Positions 25,862 through 35,684 are shown, counted from the first letter of the stretch. The stretch is 64,000 nt of DNA from Clostridium sp. AM30-24 (GCF_003480435.1 NZ_QUJB01000003.1:144804-208803), one strand, 5' to 3'. The notes: generated by a model from the sequence alone, not told the origin. Translations and numbers: made by a program.

Positions 25862-26653
25862 ATGAGTGCAATTTACACCCTGGGAATTGACGTTGGATCC
25901 ACGGCTTCCAAATGCATTATGCTTAAGGATGGCCAGGAGATCGTAGCGAAATCCCTGATCGATGTAGGTGCAGGTACCAGCGGCCCCCAGCGCGCGATCG
26001 ACGCAGTGCTGGAAAACGCAGGCATGAAAAAAGAGGATGTGGCTTTTACCCTGGCAACAGGTTATGGCCGTAATTCCTTAATGAATTTTGCAGACAAACA
26101 GATGAGTGAGTTATCCTGCCACGCAAGGGGAGCTTACTTCCTGTTCCCTGACGTTCATACCGTCATTGATATCGGCGGTCAGGACGTTAAGGTCCTTCAT
26201 ATTGATAACGGTGCAATGACCAATTTCCAGATGAACGATAAGTGTGCTGCCGGAACCGGAAGATTTCTGGATGTTATGGCAGGCGTTCTTGAGGTTAAGG
26301 TCCAGGATCTGGGACATCTTGATTCCCTGTCCAAGAAGAGAGTGGAGATCAGCTCCACATGTACCGTGTTTGCGGAGAGTGAGGTTATCAGCCAGCTGTC
26401 GATGGGAACCGATAAGTGCGATATTATCGCGGGTATCCACCGCTCCGTGGCTCACCGTGTCACTGGACTCGCCCATAGGATCGGAGTTGTTCCGGCACTC
26501 GTTATGACTGGCGGAGTTGCTCAGAACGAGGGTGTAGTCAAGGCTCTTCAGAATGAGCTTGGTTGTGAGATCCACAGATCTCCTCTGACACAGTATAACG
26601 GTGCGCTTGGTGCAGCTTTATATGCATATCAGGCAGCAAGCCGCCGCGCATAA
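25862..26653 (+). CDS. hgdC: Activator of 2-hydroxyglutaryl-CoA dehydratase (archerase)
   Basis: A 263-residue ASKHA-fold ATPase. [11 protein letters not shown] is the phosphate-binding loop, DIGGQDVK the second. C128 (KCAAGTG) and C167 (SSTCTVF) are the ligands for the [4Fe-4S] cluster shared across the homodimer, equivalent to C127 and C166 of the characterised activator. On ATP hydrolysis it passes one low-potential electron to HgdAB. It sits directly before hgdA and hgdB. The enzyme is oxygen-sensitive, which fits a strict anaerobe. Confidence 0.96.
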   Translation: MSAIYTLGIDVGSTASKCIMLKDGQEIVAKSLIDVGAGTSGPQRAIDAVLENAGMKKEDVAFTLATGYGRNSLMNFADKQMSELSCHARGAYFLFPDVHTVIDIGGQDVKVLHIDNGAMTNFQMNDKCAAGTGRFLDVMAGVLEVKVQDLGHLDSLSKKRVEISSTCTVFAESEVISQLSMGTDKCDIIAGIHRSVAHRVTGLAHRIGVVPALVMTGGVAQNEGVVKALQNELGCEIHRSPLTQYNGALGAALYAYQAASRRA

Positions 26654-26731
26654 TCATTATTAGTTTATGCAGATCTATGGCTGTAAATAACATAAGCAGC
26701 CATGTTTGATAAGAAATGGAGGATATTTATT

Positions 26732-28174
26732 ATGGCAAAGCAGGTTAGCCCTGGTGTTCTTGCGCTGCGTAAAGTCGTAGATGACGTTCATAAAGACGCG
26801 CGCGAAGCCAAAAAGAGAGGCGAGTTAGTTGGTTGGTCTTCTTCCAAATTCCCGTGCGAGCTCGCAGCAGCATTTGATTTAAACGTTATGTACCCGGAGA
26901 ACCAGGCAGCTGGTATCGCAGCAAACCGTTACGGTGAGCTTATGTGCCAGGCAGCTGAGGATATGGGTTACGATAACGATATCTGCGGTTATGCACGTAT
27001 CAGCCTTGCATATGCAGCTGGTGTCCGTGTTGCTCGTAAGTTTGACCCGGAGACAGGTGAATACATCATCGATCCGAGCACAGGTAAGCCGTTAAAGGAT
27101 GCTGACGGTAACGTAGTGATCGACGAGGCAACTGGCAAGCCGAAGAAAGATCCGAAGACTCAGACTCCGTATCTTGAGGTTGTAAACCTTCTTGAGCTTG
27201 AAAAGCTTCCGGATGGACCGGATAAAGAGCGCCGCATCGCAGCAATCTCCCCGATCCGTCAGATGCAGATCCCGCAGCCGGATTTTGTTCTCTGCTGCAA
27301 CAACATCTGTAACTGTATGACAAAGTGGTATGAGAACATCGCCCGTATGTGCAACATTCCGCTTATCATGATCGATATTCCGTACAACAACTCTGTTGAT
27401 GTTGCTGATCAGAATGTTCGCTATGTTCGTGGACAGTTTGATAAGGCAATCAAGCAGTTAGAGGAACTCACAGGCAAGAAGTTCGACGAGAAGAAGTTCG
27501 AGCATGCATGTGAGAACGCAAACCGTACAGCAAAAGCATGGTTAAAAGTCTGTGATTACTTACAGTACAAACCGGCTCCGTACAGTGGTTTCGACCTGTT
27601 CAACCATATGGCTGACGTCGTAACTGCACGTGCAAGAGTTGAGGCTGCTGAGGCATTCGAGCAGTTAGCAAAAGACCTTGACGAGACGATCGCTAAGGGT
27701 GAGACAACAACTCCGTTCCCGGAGAAATACCGTGTAATGTTCGAGGGTATTCCGTGCTGGCCGAAGCTTCCGGCTCTGTTCAAACCGTTAAAGGCTAACG
27801 GCGTGAACGTAACAGCAGTTGTATATGCACCGGCATTCGGCTTCGTATATAATGGTCTGGATGAGATGGCTCGTGCTTACTATAAAGCACCGAACTCTGT
27901 ATGTATCGAGCAGGGTGTTGCATGGCGTGAAGGCATCTGCCGCGACAACAAGGTAGATGGCGTTCTCGTTCACTACAACAGAAGCTGTAAGCCGTGGTCC
28001 GGTTACATGGCTGAGATGCAGCGTCGCTTCACGAAGGATCTTGGCATCCCGTGTGCAGGATTTGATGGTGACCAGGCTGACCCGCGTAACTTCAATGCCG
28101 CTCAGTACGAGACACGAGTACAGGGTCTTGTTGAGGCTATGGAAGCAAACATCCAGGCAAAGGAGGCTAAATAG
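26732..28174 (+). CDS. hgdA: (R)-2-hydroxyglutaryl-CoA dehydratase alpha subunit
   Basis: The start is ATG 26732, 9 nt after TGGAGG, in preference to the in-frame ATG at 26702, giving 480 residues (family about 477). The conserved FVLCCNNICNCMTKWYENIAR stretch near residue 190 supplies cluster and substrate residues, and IPLIMIDIPYN follows. A segment with repeated TGKP motifs at about residues 115-145 is a known feature of this subunit. It binds a [4Fe-4S] cluster and, with HgdB, removes water from 2-hydroxyglutaryl-CoA by a ketyl-radical mechanism. Confidence 0.95.
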   Translation: MAKQVSPGVLALRKVVDDVHKDAREAKKRGELVGWSSSKFPCELAAAFDLNVMYPENQAAGIAANRYGELMCQAAEDMGYDNDICGYARISLAYAAGVRVARKFDPETGEYIIDPSTGKPLKDADGNVVIDEATGKPKKDPKTQTPYLEVVNLLELEKLPDGPDKERRIAAISPIRQMQIPQPDFVLCCNNICNCMTKWYENIARMCNIPLIMIDIPYNNSVDVADQNVRYVRGQFDKAIKQLEELTGKKFDEKKFEHACENANRTAKAWLKVCDYLQYKPAPYSGFDLFNHMADVVTARARVEAAEAFEQLAKDLDETIAKGETTTPFPEKYRVMFEGIPCWPKLPALFKPLKANGVNVTAVVYAPAFGFVYNGLDEMARAYYKAPNSVCIEQGVAWREGICRDNKVDGVLVHYNRSCKPWSGYMAEMQRRFTKDLGIPCAGFDGDQADPRNFNAAQYETRVQGLVEAMEANIQAKEAK

Positions 28175-28177
28175 ACC

Positions 28178-29329
28178 ATGAGTATCAACGCATTATTAGA
28201 CGAATTTAAGGTAAAAGCTGCAACTCCGAAACAGCAGCTTGCTGAATATAAAGCACAGGGCAAGAAGGTCATCGGCGTTCTCCCGTACTACGCTCCGGAA
28301 GAGCTTGTATATGCTGCAGGCATGGTTCCGATGGGAATCTGGGGCTCCAACAACAAGACAATCAGCCGTGCAAAAGAGTACTGTGCAACATTCTACTGCA
28401 CAATCGCTCAGCTCGCACTTGAGATGCTCCTTGACGGAACAATGGATCAGTTAGACGGAATCATCACACCAACAATCTGTGATACATTACGTCCGATGAG
28501 CCAGAACTTCCGTGTTGCTATGGGCGACAAGATGAAAGTTATCTTCCTTGCTCATCCGCAGAACCGTTTCGAAGAGTTCGGACTTAAGTTCTGTGAGGAG
28601 GAGTACGCAAACGTTAAGGCTGACCTCGAGGAAGTATGTGGTCACGAGATCACCAACGATGCGATCCTTGACGCAATCAAGGTTTACAACAAGAGCCGTG
28701 CAGCCCGCCGCGAGTTCGTTAAACTTGCTAACGAGCACTGCGACGTTGTAACTCCTACAAAGCGTTCCGCAGTATTAAAGGCATTCTTCTTCATGGAGAA
28801 ACCGGAATATACTGCAAAACTTGAGGAGTTAAACAAAGAGCTTGCTGCTCTTCCGGTATGTGACTGGAAGGGAACAAAGGTTGTTACATCCGGTATCATC
28901 GTTGACAACCCGAAGCTTCTTGAGATCTTCGAGAACAACAACATCGCGATCGCAGCTGATGATGTTGCTCATGAGAGCCGTTCCTTCCGTACAGACGTTC
29001 CGGAGGACGAGCAGGATGCTCTTAGAGCTCTTGCAAAACAGTTTGCAAACATGGATTACGATATCCTTCTTTACGATCCGCAGTCTTCCAAGAACCGCCG
29101 TGGCGAGTTCGTGGCTGACATGGTTAAGAAGAGCGGCGCTCAGGGTCTTGTACTCTTCATGCAGCAGTTCTGCGATCCGGAGGAGATGGAGTATCCGTAC
29201 CTCAAGAAAGCTCTCGACAACGCAGGTATCCCGCACATCAAGCTTGGTGTTGACCAGCAGATGAGAGACTTTGGACAGGCTGCAACTGCGATCGAAGCAT
29301 TTGCGGATGTTCTTGAGATGAGAAAGTAA
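28178..29329 (+). CDS. hgdB: (R)-2-hydroxyglutaryl-CoA dehydratase beta subunit
   Basis: A 383-residue partner of HgdA (family about 379), starting 3 nt after its stop with AAGGAGG inside the end of hgdA. It belongs to the same FldB/FldC dehydratase superfamily: GVLPYYAPEELVYAAGMVPMGIWG at the N-terminus, cysteines in the YCATFYCTIAQ region and a conserved IKLGVDQQMRDFGQ end. It probably carries the second cluster and flavin. It is the last gene of the cluster, and the strong CGT/GGT/GTT codon bias continues to its end. Confidence 0.95.
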   Translation: MSINALLDEFKVKAATPKQQLAEYKAQGKKVIGVLPYYAPEELVYAAGMVPMGIWGSNNKTISRAKEYCATFYCTIAQLALEMLLDGTMDQLDGIITPTICDTLRPMSQNFRVAMGDKMKVIFLAHPQNRFEEFGLKFCEEEYANVKADLEEVCGHEITNDAILDAIKVYNKSRAARREFVKLANEHCDVVTPTKRSAVLKAFFFMEKPEYTAKLEELNKELAALPVCDWKGTKVVTSGIIVDNPKLLEIFENNNIAIAADDVAHESRSFRTDVPEDEQDALRALAKQFANMDYDILLYDPQSSKNRRGEFVADMVKKSGAQGLVLFMQQFCDPEEMEYPYLKKALDNAGIPHIKLGVDQQMRDFGQAATAIEAFADVLEMRK

Positions 29330-29334
29330 ATAAA

Positions 29335-29590
29335 ATTTTGAATTGCACTGACCTGGTGATAGAATTGTGTTGAAAGCTTGCTTTCATAAGCAATTCTATT
29401 TGCAGGGCAGTATAAGGACGAAGTCCGAAGCTTCTTGGGCGCCGTAAGGCGGACAAGAAGATGCAATTCGCAGCGATATATAGGGGCAGGCGTTCCTGTT
29501 TCTCAGTGTTCACGCGGAGTCAGGCGAAAAACCGTCGTATTGAACATGGTTTCCGTTAGGAAATCGTGGGAGGTGCGGCGGTTTTTTTAT
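29335..29590 (+). ncRNA. Candidate structured RNA or repeat downstream of hgdB
   Basis: A GAATTGCA/TGCAATTC stem (about 29340-29347 with 29462-29469) closes three hairpins: AGAATTG-TGAAAGC/GCTTTCA-CAATTCT, GGAC-GAA-GTCC, and CTTCTTG with an inner CGCC-GTAA-GGCG GNRA tetraloop and CAAGAAG. It ends in a strong terminator (29527-29588). A possible promoter TTGAAT-16 nt-TAGAAT (29338-29365) overlaps the closing stem, so it is either an independent RNA or the hgdB 3' UTR. I recognise no Rfam class. A dispersed Lachnospiraceae intergenic repeat is the main alternative. Confidence 0.5.
29527..29588 (+). terminator. Long bipartite terminator
   Basis: Outer arms AAAAACCGTCGTA and GTGCGGCGGTTTTT pair with wobbles. 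An inner 10-bp stem CATGGTTTCC/GGAAATCGTG has a GTTA loop. Seven T's follow. It ends either the hgdB transcript or the candidate RNA. Confidence 0.85.
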
Positions 29591-29727
29591 TATACAAAAG
29601 TTATGGTTTCTTTCGGGAAAATATGTTAGAATAGACTGAAAAGAGCGACGAAACAGAATGGGATTACAGGAAAAGGGTTATCGATAGAAATTCAATCGGA
29701 TCGGAATCAAAAGGGGGATTTCGGGGA

Positions 29728-30762
29728 GTGAAGGGAAAGAGAAACGTATGGGCGGTATTCCTTGGAATTGCAGTTGCGGCGATGAGTGCGGCGGGCTGTG
29801 TCGCAGGGAAGAGCAGCGGACAGGGACCGGAGAAGGTGAGTGAGGAGAAGAGGCTTACGGTGTATACTTCCCACAAGCAGGAGGTCTATGCGCCGATCAT
29901 AAAGGAGTTTGAGGAGCGGACCGGAATCTGGGTAGAAGTGGTTCCTGGGGGAACGACGGAGCTCCTGGAGCGGATCCGGGAAGAGGGGGAAAAGGGATCC
30001 TGTGACGTGATGTTCGGCGGAGGTGTGGAGAGTTATGAGGTCTTTAAGGACTGCTTCGTGTCATACGAGAGTACCCAGAGCGATCATATCGAGAGTATAT
30101 ACCGGACTGAGGATCATGTCTGGACTCCGTTTACGGAGCTTCCCATTGTTCTGATCTACAACAATAAGCTGGTGGACGCGGCTGCAGCACCGCGGGGATT
30201 TGAGGATCTGTTGGACGGGGACTGGGACGGAAAGGTGTCCTTTGCGGATCCGGGAAGATCCGGCAGCAGCTGTACGATGCTGGAAACGATGATCCAGGTC
30301 CTGCCGATGCGTGAAAATGAGGTCCTGGAACAGTTTGCCAGAGTGCTTGGCCGCCGGATGGCGGCAGGATCTGGCGCCGTACTCGATGAGGTGTCAGAGG
30401 GAACATATCTGGTTGGTCTGACTTTGGAGGAAACTGCGAAAAAGTATATCGACCGCGGCGCGGCGATCTCAATCGTCTATCCGCGGGAGGGAACCAGCGC
30501 GGTGGCAGACGGATGTGCGGTGATCAGGGGGGCGGAGCATGAAGAAAACGCGAAGCTTTTTGTGGATTTTATCGTGAGTCCTGATGTCCAGAGACTGGCT
30601 GTCGAGAAGCTTTACAGACGGACGGTCCGCGATGACATTACCCCGGATCAGAAGGAAGAGGGTTCGATCATGGATTTCGATCTTGGATGGGCAGTAAAAA
30701 ATCAGAAATCCATTTTGGAAAGATGGGCGGAGCTCATGGCAGGAAACGGAGGTGGATCATGA
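29728..30762 (+). CDS. Extracellular solute-binding lipoprotein (Fe3+/polyamine-type ABC family)
   Basis: A GTG start about 10 nt after AGGGGG gives 344 residues. The signal ends in a lipobox (SAAGC near residue 24), followed by an AfuA/FbpA-like type-2 binding fold: LTVYTSHKQEVYAPIIKEFE, then GGGVESYE and a C-terminal FVDFIVSPDVQRLAVE. Its stop overlaps the start of the histidine kinase gene (ATGA), so it is probably the ligand-binding partner of that kinase rather than the transporter's own binding protein. Possible ligands are iron, phosphonates or other small anions. Confidence 0.83.
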   Translation: MKGKRNVWAVFLGIAVAAMSAAGCVAGKSSGQGPEKVSEEKRLTVYTSHKQEVYAPIIKEFEERTGIWVEVVPGGTTELLERIREEGEKGSCDVMFGGGVESYEVFKDCFVSYESTQSDHIESIYRTEDHVWTPFTELPIVLIYNNKLVDAAAAPRGFEDLLDGDWDGKVSFADPGRSGSSCTMLETMIQVLPMRENEVLEQFARVLGRRMAAGSGAVLDEVSEGTYLVGLTLEETAKKYIDRGAAISIVYPREGTSAVADGCAVIRGAEHEENAKLFVDFIVSPDVQRLAVEKLYRRTVRDDITPDQKEEGSIMDFDLGWAVKNQKSILERWAELMAGNGGGS

Positions 30763-32486
30763 AGAACTTTATCCAGAGATCCTTCCGGCGGGAGCTTCTT
30801 GTGAGTTTTCTCGCGGTGTCTGTTCTTCCATTGATCGTGTGCTGCGTGTTTCTGATCCAGATGTTTAAGGTGAAGGTCGGAAGAGATTTTGAAAAAAAGG
30901 ATATGGAGCTTGCCGGTGCAGTAGAACAGCAGCTGATGACGCTGTTCGACGCTTATCATGATGCGGCGGAGGAACTGTGTACGGATCCGCAGGTTGCCGA
31001 GGCACTGGAAAAGGAGAGCTTTGGAAAGAAGAATGAAGTGTACCGAAGTCTGTACGGAGCGACCGCTGCATGCCGTGAGATGGCGGGATTTCATCTCTAC
31101 AATGCGGACGGTTCCTGCCTGTACTCTACGGGAAACCGTACTTACGGACAGACGCTGCCGGTATACTGGGGGATCCTGAGAGAGGCCCATGCCCATCCGA
31201 ATGACCTGATCATCCGGAGTGATCTGGAGATTGGTGGAGATGAGGTCCTGAGGTTTGCCAGAGCGGTGACTGGAAATTCAGAGGAATGTTCCGGATATTT
31301 TGTGGCCACAATGACGGCGGAACATTTCGCAAAGGCGCTCTCCGGCACATACAGCGGTCAGGATGGAATCTGTATTCTTAATGGATTCCTGGAGACCGTG
31401 TACAGCGTAGGCACGGCATCGGGGGAGACGGTCGGAGATGTTCTGAGAAGCCGTTTTCTACAGAGAGAATCTCTGACGGAGGTTTGGAACAACAATAGTA
31501 TTTACGTTTCAAAGCTGGGTAACACAGGACTTTACAGTGTCCTGATCCGTCCCCATGTTTTTACGAGTGATACCACGAGATCCATGTATACAGTTCTTCT
31601 TTTCATGGCCACGGGAAGCTTTCTTTTAAGTGTTGGTGTCGCGATCGGGATCAGCTCCTTTCTCTCCAAGCCGATCCATGTGCTTCATGATGCCATGGAT
31701 GAGGTTCAGGAGGGAAATCTGGATACCCATGTGGACATGGAACGTCCGGACGAGTTTGGGGAGCTGGCGGAAAATTTTAATATCATGACAAAGAGGATCT
31801 CATCCTACATGGAGGAGCGTGTGCGGCGTGAAAAGGAGCTGAACGAGACCCAGATCGCCATGATGCAGTCCCAGTTAAACCCGCATTTTCTCTACAATAC
31901 GCTTGATACGATGAAGTGGGTAGCGAAGGCGAACCATATTCCAGAGATCGCGACGATGGCGGCAAAGCTTGCGAAGATCTTAAGGACCAGCATCTCAAGC
32001 GCCCAGTTTATCACGCTGCGGGAAGAGATGACATTGGTGGAAAGCTATGCAAAGATCCAGAAGATCCGGTTTAACGGAAAGTTTGATTTCCACTATGAGA
32101 TCGATCCTGAGACGGAGGAGATCCTGGTTCCAAAGCTCATCGTTCAGCCCATCGTGGAGAATGCGGTGATTCATGGGCTGGCGGATGCGGATGAGGGGCA
32201 TATTTTTGTCAGGGCGTATCTGGAAAGGAAGGAGCTTGTGATCGAGGTTTCAGATGACGGATGCGGGATCAGTGATGAAGTGATCCGACGGCTCGGAAAC
32301 CGGGACAAGGAACAGAAGAATGGCCACATCGGTTTTTACAATGTGGATACGATCATCCGGCTTCATTATGGAAAAGACTACGGTCTTAGGGCAGAGCGGC
32401 TGGCTGCAGGAGGAACAAAGGTAACGATAAGAATACCGGTGAATGGCTATGGACAGCCGGATCCCGGTATGGAAAACAGATCCTGA
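30759..32486 (+). CDS. Sensor histidine kinase (YesM/LytS-like)
   Basis: The start is ATG 30759 with GGAGGT 5 nt upstream, overlapping the previous stop by 4 nt; product 575 residues. A membrane helix at about 15-37 and another at about 280-305 enclose an extracytoplasmic sensor domain. HAMP lies at about 305-360, the phosphoacceptor is H376 in QLNPHFLYNTL, and the ATPase domain has LIVQPIVENAVIHG and DDGCGIS. It pairs with the regulator at 32527 and probably with the binding lipoprotein at 29728. Confidence 0.93.
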   Translation: MKNFIQRSFRRELLVSFLAVSVLPLIVCCVFLIQMFKVKVGRDFEKKDMELAGAVEQQLMTLFDAYHDAAEELCTDPQVAEALEKESFGKKNEVYRSLYGATAACREMAGFHLYNADGSCLYSTGNRTYGQTLPVYWGILREAHAHPNDLIIRSDLEIGGDEVLRFARAVTGNSEECSGYFVATMTAEHFAKALSGTYSGQDGICILNGFLETVYSVGTASGETVGDVLRSRFLQRESLTEVWNNNSIYVSKLGNTGLYSVLIRPHVFTSDTTRSMYTVLLFMATGSFLLSVGVAIGISSFLSKPIHVLHDAMDEVQEGNLDTHVDMERPDEFGELAENFNIMTKRISSYMEERVRREKELNETQIAMMQSQLNPHFLYNTLDTMKWVAKANHIPEIATMAAKLAKILRTSISSAQFITLREEMTLVESYAKIQKIRFNGKFDFHYEIDPETEEILVPKLIVQPIVENAVIHGLADADEGHIFVRAYLERKELVIEVSDDGCGISDEVIRRLGNRDKEQKNGHIGFYNVDTIIRLHYGKDYGLRAERLAAGGTKVTIRIPVNGYGQPDPGMENRS

Positions 32487-32526
32487 TGATCAATGGGGAA
32501 AGGAAAAAAGGAAGGGGGGAGCTGTT

Positions 32527-33375
32527 GTGATAAAGGTGATCGTTGTAGATGACGAGCGGTTCGTCCGGATGGGAATTGTTGGTGAGACGGACTGGACCTC
32601 GCTGGGATGCGAGGTCGTCGGTGAGGCGGAAAACGGGTTGGACGCGCTGGAGCTGGTCCATGAAAAGAATCCGGACCTGATGATCTGCGATATCCGGATG
32701 CCTAAGATGAACGGTCTTGAGATGTTAAAGAAGCTTCGGGAAGAGAAAAATCCGGTACAGGTGATCTTTCTGACCGCGTACAGCGAGTTTTCCTACGCCA
32801 GAGAGGCGTTGAAGCTTTATGCATTTGATTATCTGTTAAAGCCTTTCGAGGACGGAGAGCTGGAGAGCGCGATTCTCAGGGCGAAAGAGCGGATCGAGAC
32901 AGATCGGGGGAAGCAAAGAGATACCGGTCTGAGCAGATCTGTCCCGGATAAGGCACCGGTAAAGGAGCAATATCCGGACACTTTGGAGGGTGACAGACCG
33001 GAGACCAGTGCCACGGCGATCCGGCTCTGTCTTCCATTCGATGAGAATACCGCTGGACTTACCGGATACGTCCGGGACGCGGTGCTTTACATGGCATCTC
33101 ATTACGGGGAAAGTGCGATCAATGTGGCGAAGATCGCAGGTGCGGTGGGGATCAGCGAAGGCCACCTGAGCCACTGCTTCAAGAAAGAGACGGGATATAC
33201 GGTGATGGGGTGGCTCACACGGTACCGGATGAAAAAGGCAGTGGAACTGCTTTCGGATCACCGGAACAAGGTGTACGAGGTGGCAGAAAAAGTCGGATAT
33301 AAAGATATTGCGTATTTTTCTAACACATTTAAAAAAATTGTGGGCGTTGCTCCATCGGAGATACAGGAAAAATAA
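32527..33375 (+). CDS. Response regulator, REC plus AraC-type DNA-binding domain
   Basis: The likely start is GTG 32527, following GGGGGGAG, giving 282 residues. The receiver domain has D8-D9 and phosphoacceptor D55 (MICDIRMP), with a conserved K near 104. A short linker leads to the two helix-turn-helix motifs of an AraC domain (AINVAKIAGAVGISEGHLS and the AYFSNTFKKIVGVAPSE end). It is shorter than the regulator at 2500 because it lacks the long middle linker. It may control the ABC importer at 36166-41300. Confidence 0.93.
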   Translation: MIKVIVVDDERFVRMGIVGETDWTSLGCEVVGEAENGLDALELVHEKNPDLMICDIRMPKMNGLEMLKKLREEKNPVQVIFLTAYSEFSYAREALKLYAFDYLLKPFEDGELESAILRAKERIETDRGKQRDTGLSRSVPDKAPVKEQYPDTLEGDRPETSATAIRLCLPFDENTAGLTGYVRDAVLYMASHYGESAINVAKIAGAVGISEGHLSHCFKKETGYTVMGWLTRYRMKKAVELLSDHRNKVYEVAEKVGYKDIAYFSNTFKKIVGVAPSEIQEK

Positions 33376-33456
33376 TCGGAATCCTGAAAAAGCAAGCCGG
33401 TGGAGTCTGCCAATGGAAAAGGTAAGAATTAAAATAAAAATACAGGAGGAATCATT

Positions 33457-34548
33457 ATGAATGTAAAGATGTTTGGGGAGATCTGTGATGCGTTTGGACC
33501 GAGCGGTTTTGAGGAGGATGTAATCCGCACGGTTGCAAAGTACTGTAAAGGACTGGAGCTGGAAAATGACGCGATGAATAACCTTTATGCGCGTATGCCC
33601 GGCGAGGATCCGGAGAAACCGGTCGTGATGCTGGATGCCCATACAGATGAGTGTGGATTTATGGTACAGAGTATCAGAGAAAACGGAAGTCTGGAGATCC
33701 TCATGCTCGGTGGAGTGATCCTCACAAACCTTCCGGCGCACACAGTGATGATCCGGACCAGAAGCGGGAAACTTGTACGGGGAATTATTTCTTCCAAGCC
33801 GATCCATTTTATGAATGAGGCAGAGCGGGCTTCCCAGTCGCTGAGTATTGAGACACTGAGCGTGGATGTCGGCGCAGTGAGCAGGAAAGAAGTGACAGAA
33901 GTATTCGGTATTTCCATTGGAGATCCGGCAGTCCCGGAAGTTTCATTTTCCTACGATGAGGAACGTGATCTCTGCTTTGGAAAAGCGTTTGATAACCGTG
34001 CAGGCTGCGCATGCATTATCGACACCATGACCCGTCTGTGCGGGGAGAAGGATCAGCTGGCGGTACGGGTGACCGGAGCGTTTGCGGCTCAGGAGGAAGT
34101 TGGAACGAGAGGTGCCACAGTCACATCCCAGATTGTCCGTCCGGACCTGGCGATTGTCTTTGAGGGATCCCCGTCGGATGATTTTTATTTCAGTGCTGCC
34201 CAGACCCAGGGGCACATGCGGGGCGGTGTCCAGATCCGCAGGATGGATAAGAGCTATATTTCCAATCCGGTGTTTATCGAGTATGCGGAAGAGCTTGCGA
34301 AGAAATTCGGAATCCCGTTTCAGGAGACAGTCCGCCGCGGCGGAAGCACGAACGCTGGAAAGATCAGCCTGACAGCAAAGGCAGTTCCGGTGCTGGTTCT
34401 CGGTGTCCCGAGCCGGTATGTTCATACTCATTATAATTTCTGTGCGAAGTCCGATCTTGAAGCGGCAGCAGATCTTGCTGTGGAAGTAATCCGGGGACTT
34501 GACGCGGAAAAGATCCGCCATATCTGCAGACAGGATATTTTAAAATAA
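33457..34548 (+). CDS. M42 family metallopeptidase
   Basis: A 363-residue aminopeptidase-like protein with AGGAGG upstream. Metal and catalytic motifs are in order: DAHTDECGF (metal His/Asp), FDNRAGCACII (bridging Asp), QEEVGTRGA (catalytic Glu pair) and EGSPSDD; a C-terminal His occurs in VPSRYVHTHYN. M42 enzymes are cobalt or zinc aminopeptidases, often as dodecameric shells that finish peptide breakdown. It lies 81 nt after the regulator and is closed by the terminator at 34609-34652. A peptide-degrading role suits an amino-acid fermenter. Confidence 0.92.
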   Translation: MNVKMFGEICDAFGPSGFEEDVIRTVAKYCKGLELENDAMNNLYARMPGEDPEKPVVMLDAHTDECGFMVQSIRENGSLEILMLGGVILTNLPAHTVMIRTRSGKLVRGIISSKPIHFMNEAERASQSLSIETLSVDVGAVSRKEVTEVFGISIGDPAVPEVSFSYDEERDLCFGKAFDNRAGCACIIDTMTRLCGEKDQLAVRVTGAFAAQEEVGTRGATVTSQIVRPDLAIVFEGSPSDDFYFSAAQTQGHMRGGVQIRRMDKSYISNPVFIEYAEELAKKFGIPFQETVRRGGSTNAGKISLTAKAVPVLVLGVPSRYVHTHYNFCAKSDLEAAADLAVEVIRGLDAEKIRHICRQDILK

Positions 34549-34608
34549 GAAGATCCCAGGGTGCTGAAAGCGGCAGTGCCCCTCAGACGGGTGAAGACAG
34601 AACAACAG

Positions 34609-34652
34609 AAAAAAGCGTTCGGATCCATAGGAATGGATTCCGGACGCTTTTT
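34609..34652 (+). terminator. Terminator between the peptidase gene and purC
   Basis: AAAAAAGCGTTCGGATCCA pairs with TGGATTCCGGACGCTTTTT (two mismatched or wobble positions). It works on both strands, between the converging M42 peptidase and purC genes. Confidence 0.85.
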
Positions 34653-34705
34653 CCGTAAAAATGAGGAACTAAATGGGAAAACTCAGAGGCGGAGGTTTGT
34701 GGGGG

Positions 34706-35581
34706 TTATGCCTCTAATTTTTTCCCGGTGATCATCTCATATGCTTCCAGATATTTCGCGATAGTCTTATCGACGATCTCCTGAGGAAGTGTCCAGTCAT
34801 TGCCCGGATGGGAAGTGAGCCAGTCGCGGGCGAACTGCTTGTCGAAGGACGGCTGACCGTGACCCGGCTCATAGCCTTTTGCCGGCCAGAATCGGGAGCT
34901 GTCCGGTGTGAGCATCTCGTCACCGATCACGAGGTTGCCCTCCTCGTCAAGACCGAATTCGAATTTTGTATCGGCGATGATGATTCCTTTTGCGAGGGCG
35001 TACTCTGCACATTTTTTATATAAAGCGATAGTGCTGTCACGAAGAAGCTCCGCATACTCGCGGCCCTTTCCCGGGAAGTATTTCTCGAGATGGTCGATGC
35101 TCTGCTCGAAGGAGATATTCTCGTCATGGTCACCGATCTCAGCCTTTGTGGACGGAGTATAAATCGGCTCCGGGAGTTTATCGGATTCCTTTAAGCCTTC
35201 CGGAAGACGGATTCCGCAGACGGTACCGTCTTTTTTGTAGCTTGCCCAGCCGCTTCCTGTAATATATCCGCGGACGATGCACTCGATCGGCAGCATATGT
35301 AACTTGCGGCACATCATCGTCTTTCCTTCAAATTTTTTCTGCTGGAAGAACTCCGGCATATCCTTTGTATCAACGGAGATCATATGGTTCGGGAGAATAT
35401 CCTTTGTCAGGTCAAACCAGAATTTGGACATCTGGGTCAGAACAGCACCTTTGGAGGTAACCTCATTGTGAAGGATCACGTCAAAACAGCTGATACGGTC
35501 AGTGGCAACCATAATAAGGCTGTCCCCGTTGTCATAAATTTCACGTACTTTTCCTTCTTTGATCGGTTTTAATTCCTGCAT
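34706..35581 (-). CDS. purC: Phosphoribosylaminoimidazole-succinocarboxamide synthase
   Basis: A 291-residue SAICAR synthetase starting at ATG 35581 with GAGGTG upstream on the minus strand. Family motifs include KEGKVREIYDNGD near the N-terminus (ATP lid), LPIECIVRGYITGSGW and IIADTKFEFGLDEEG. It joins aspartate to CAIR in purine synthesis. It stands alone here; purF appears at the right end of the window about 28 kb away, so purine genes are scattered. No purine riboswitch was seen upstream. Confidence 0.96.
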   Translation of the reverse strand: MQELKPIKEGKVREIYDNGDSLIMVATDRISCFDVILHNEVTSKGAVLTQMSKFWFDLTKDILPNHMISVDTKDMPEFFQQKKFEGKTMMCRKLHMLPIECIVRGYITGSGWASYKKDGTVCGIRLPEGLKESDKLPEPIYTPSTKAEIGDHDENISFEQSIDHLEKYFPGKGREYAELLRDSTIALYKKCAEYALAKGIIIADTKFEFGLDEEGNLVIGDEMLTPDSSRFWPAKGYEPGHGQPSFDKQFARDWLTSHPGNDWTLPQEIVDKTIAKYLEAYEMITGKKLEA

Positions 35582-35654
35582 GTCTACACCTCTTCATTAT
35601 ATTTTCTTATACAGCGTTTGTCGTATCATGAAAACGCTGAGCGAACTTACAGTA

Positions 35655-35684
35655 AAATTACCATTAAATGGCGGTTTCTGTCAA
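35655..35684 (-). promoter_or_regulatory. Probable purC promoter
   Basis: On the minus strand a perfect TTGACA (35679-35684) and TAATTT (35655-35660) are 18 nt apart. Confidence 0.55.
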
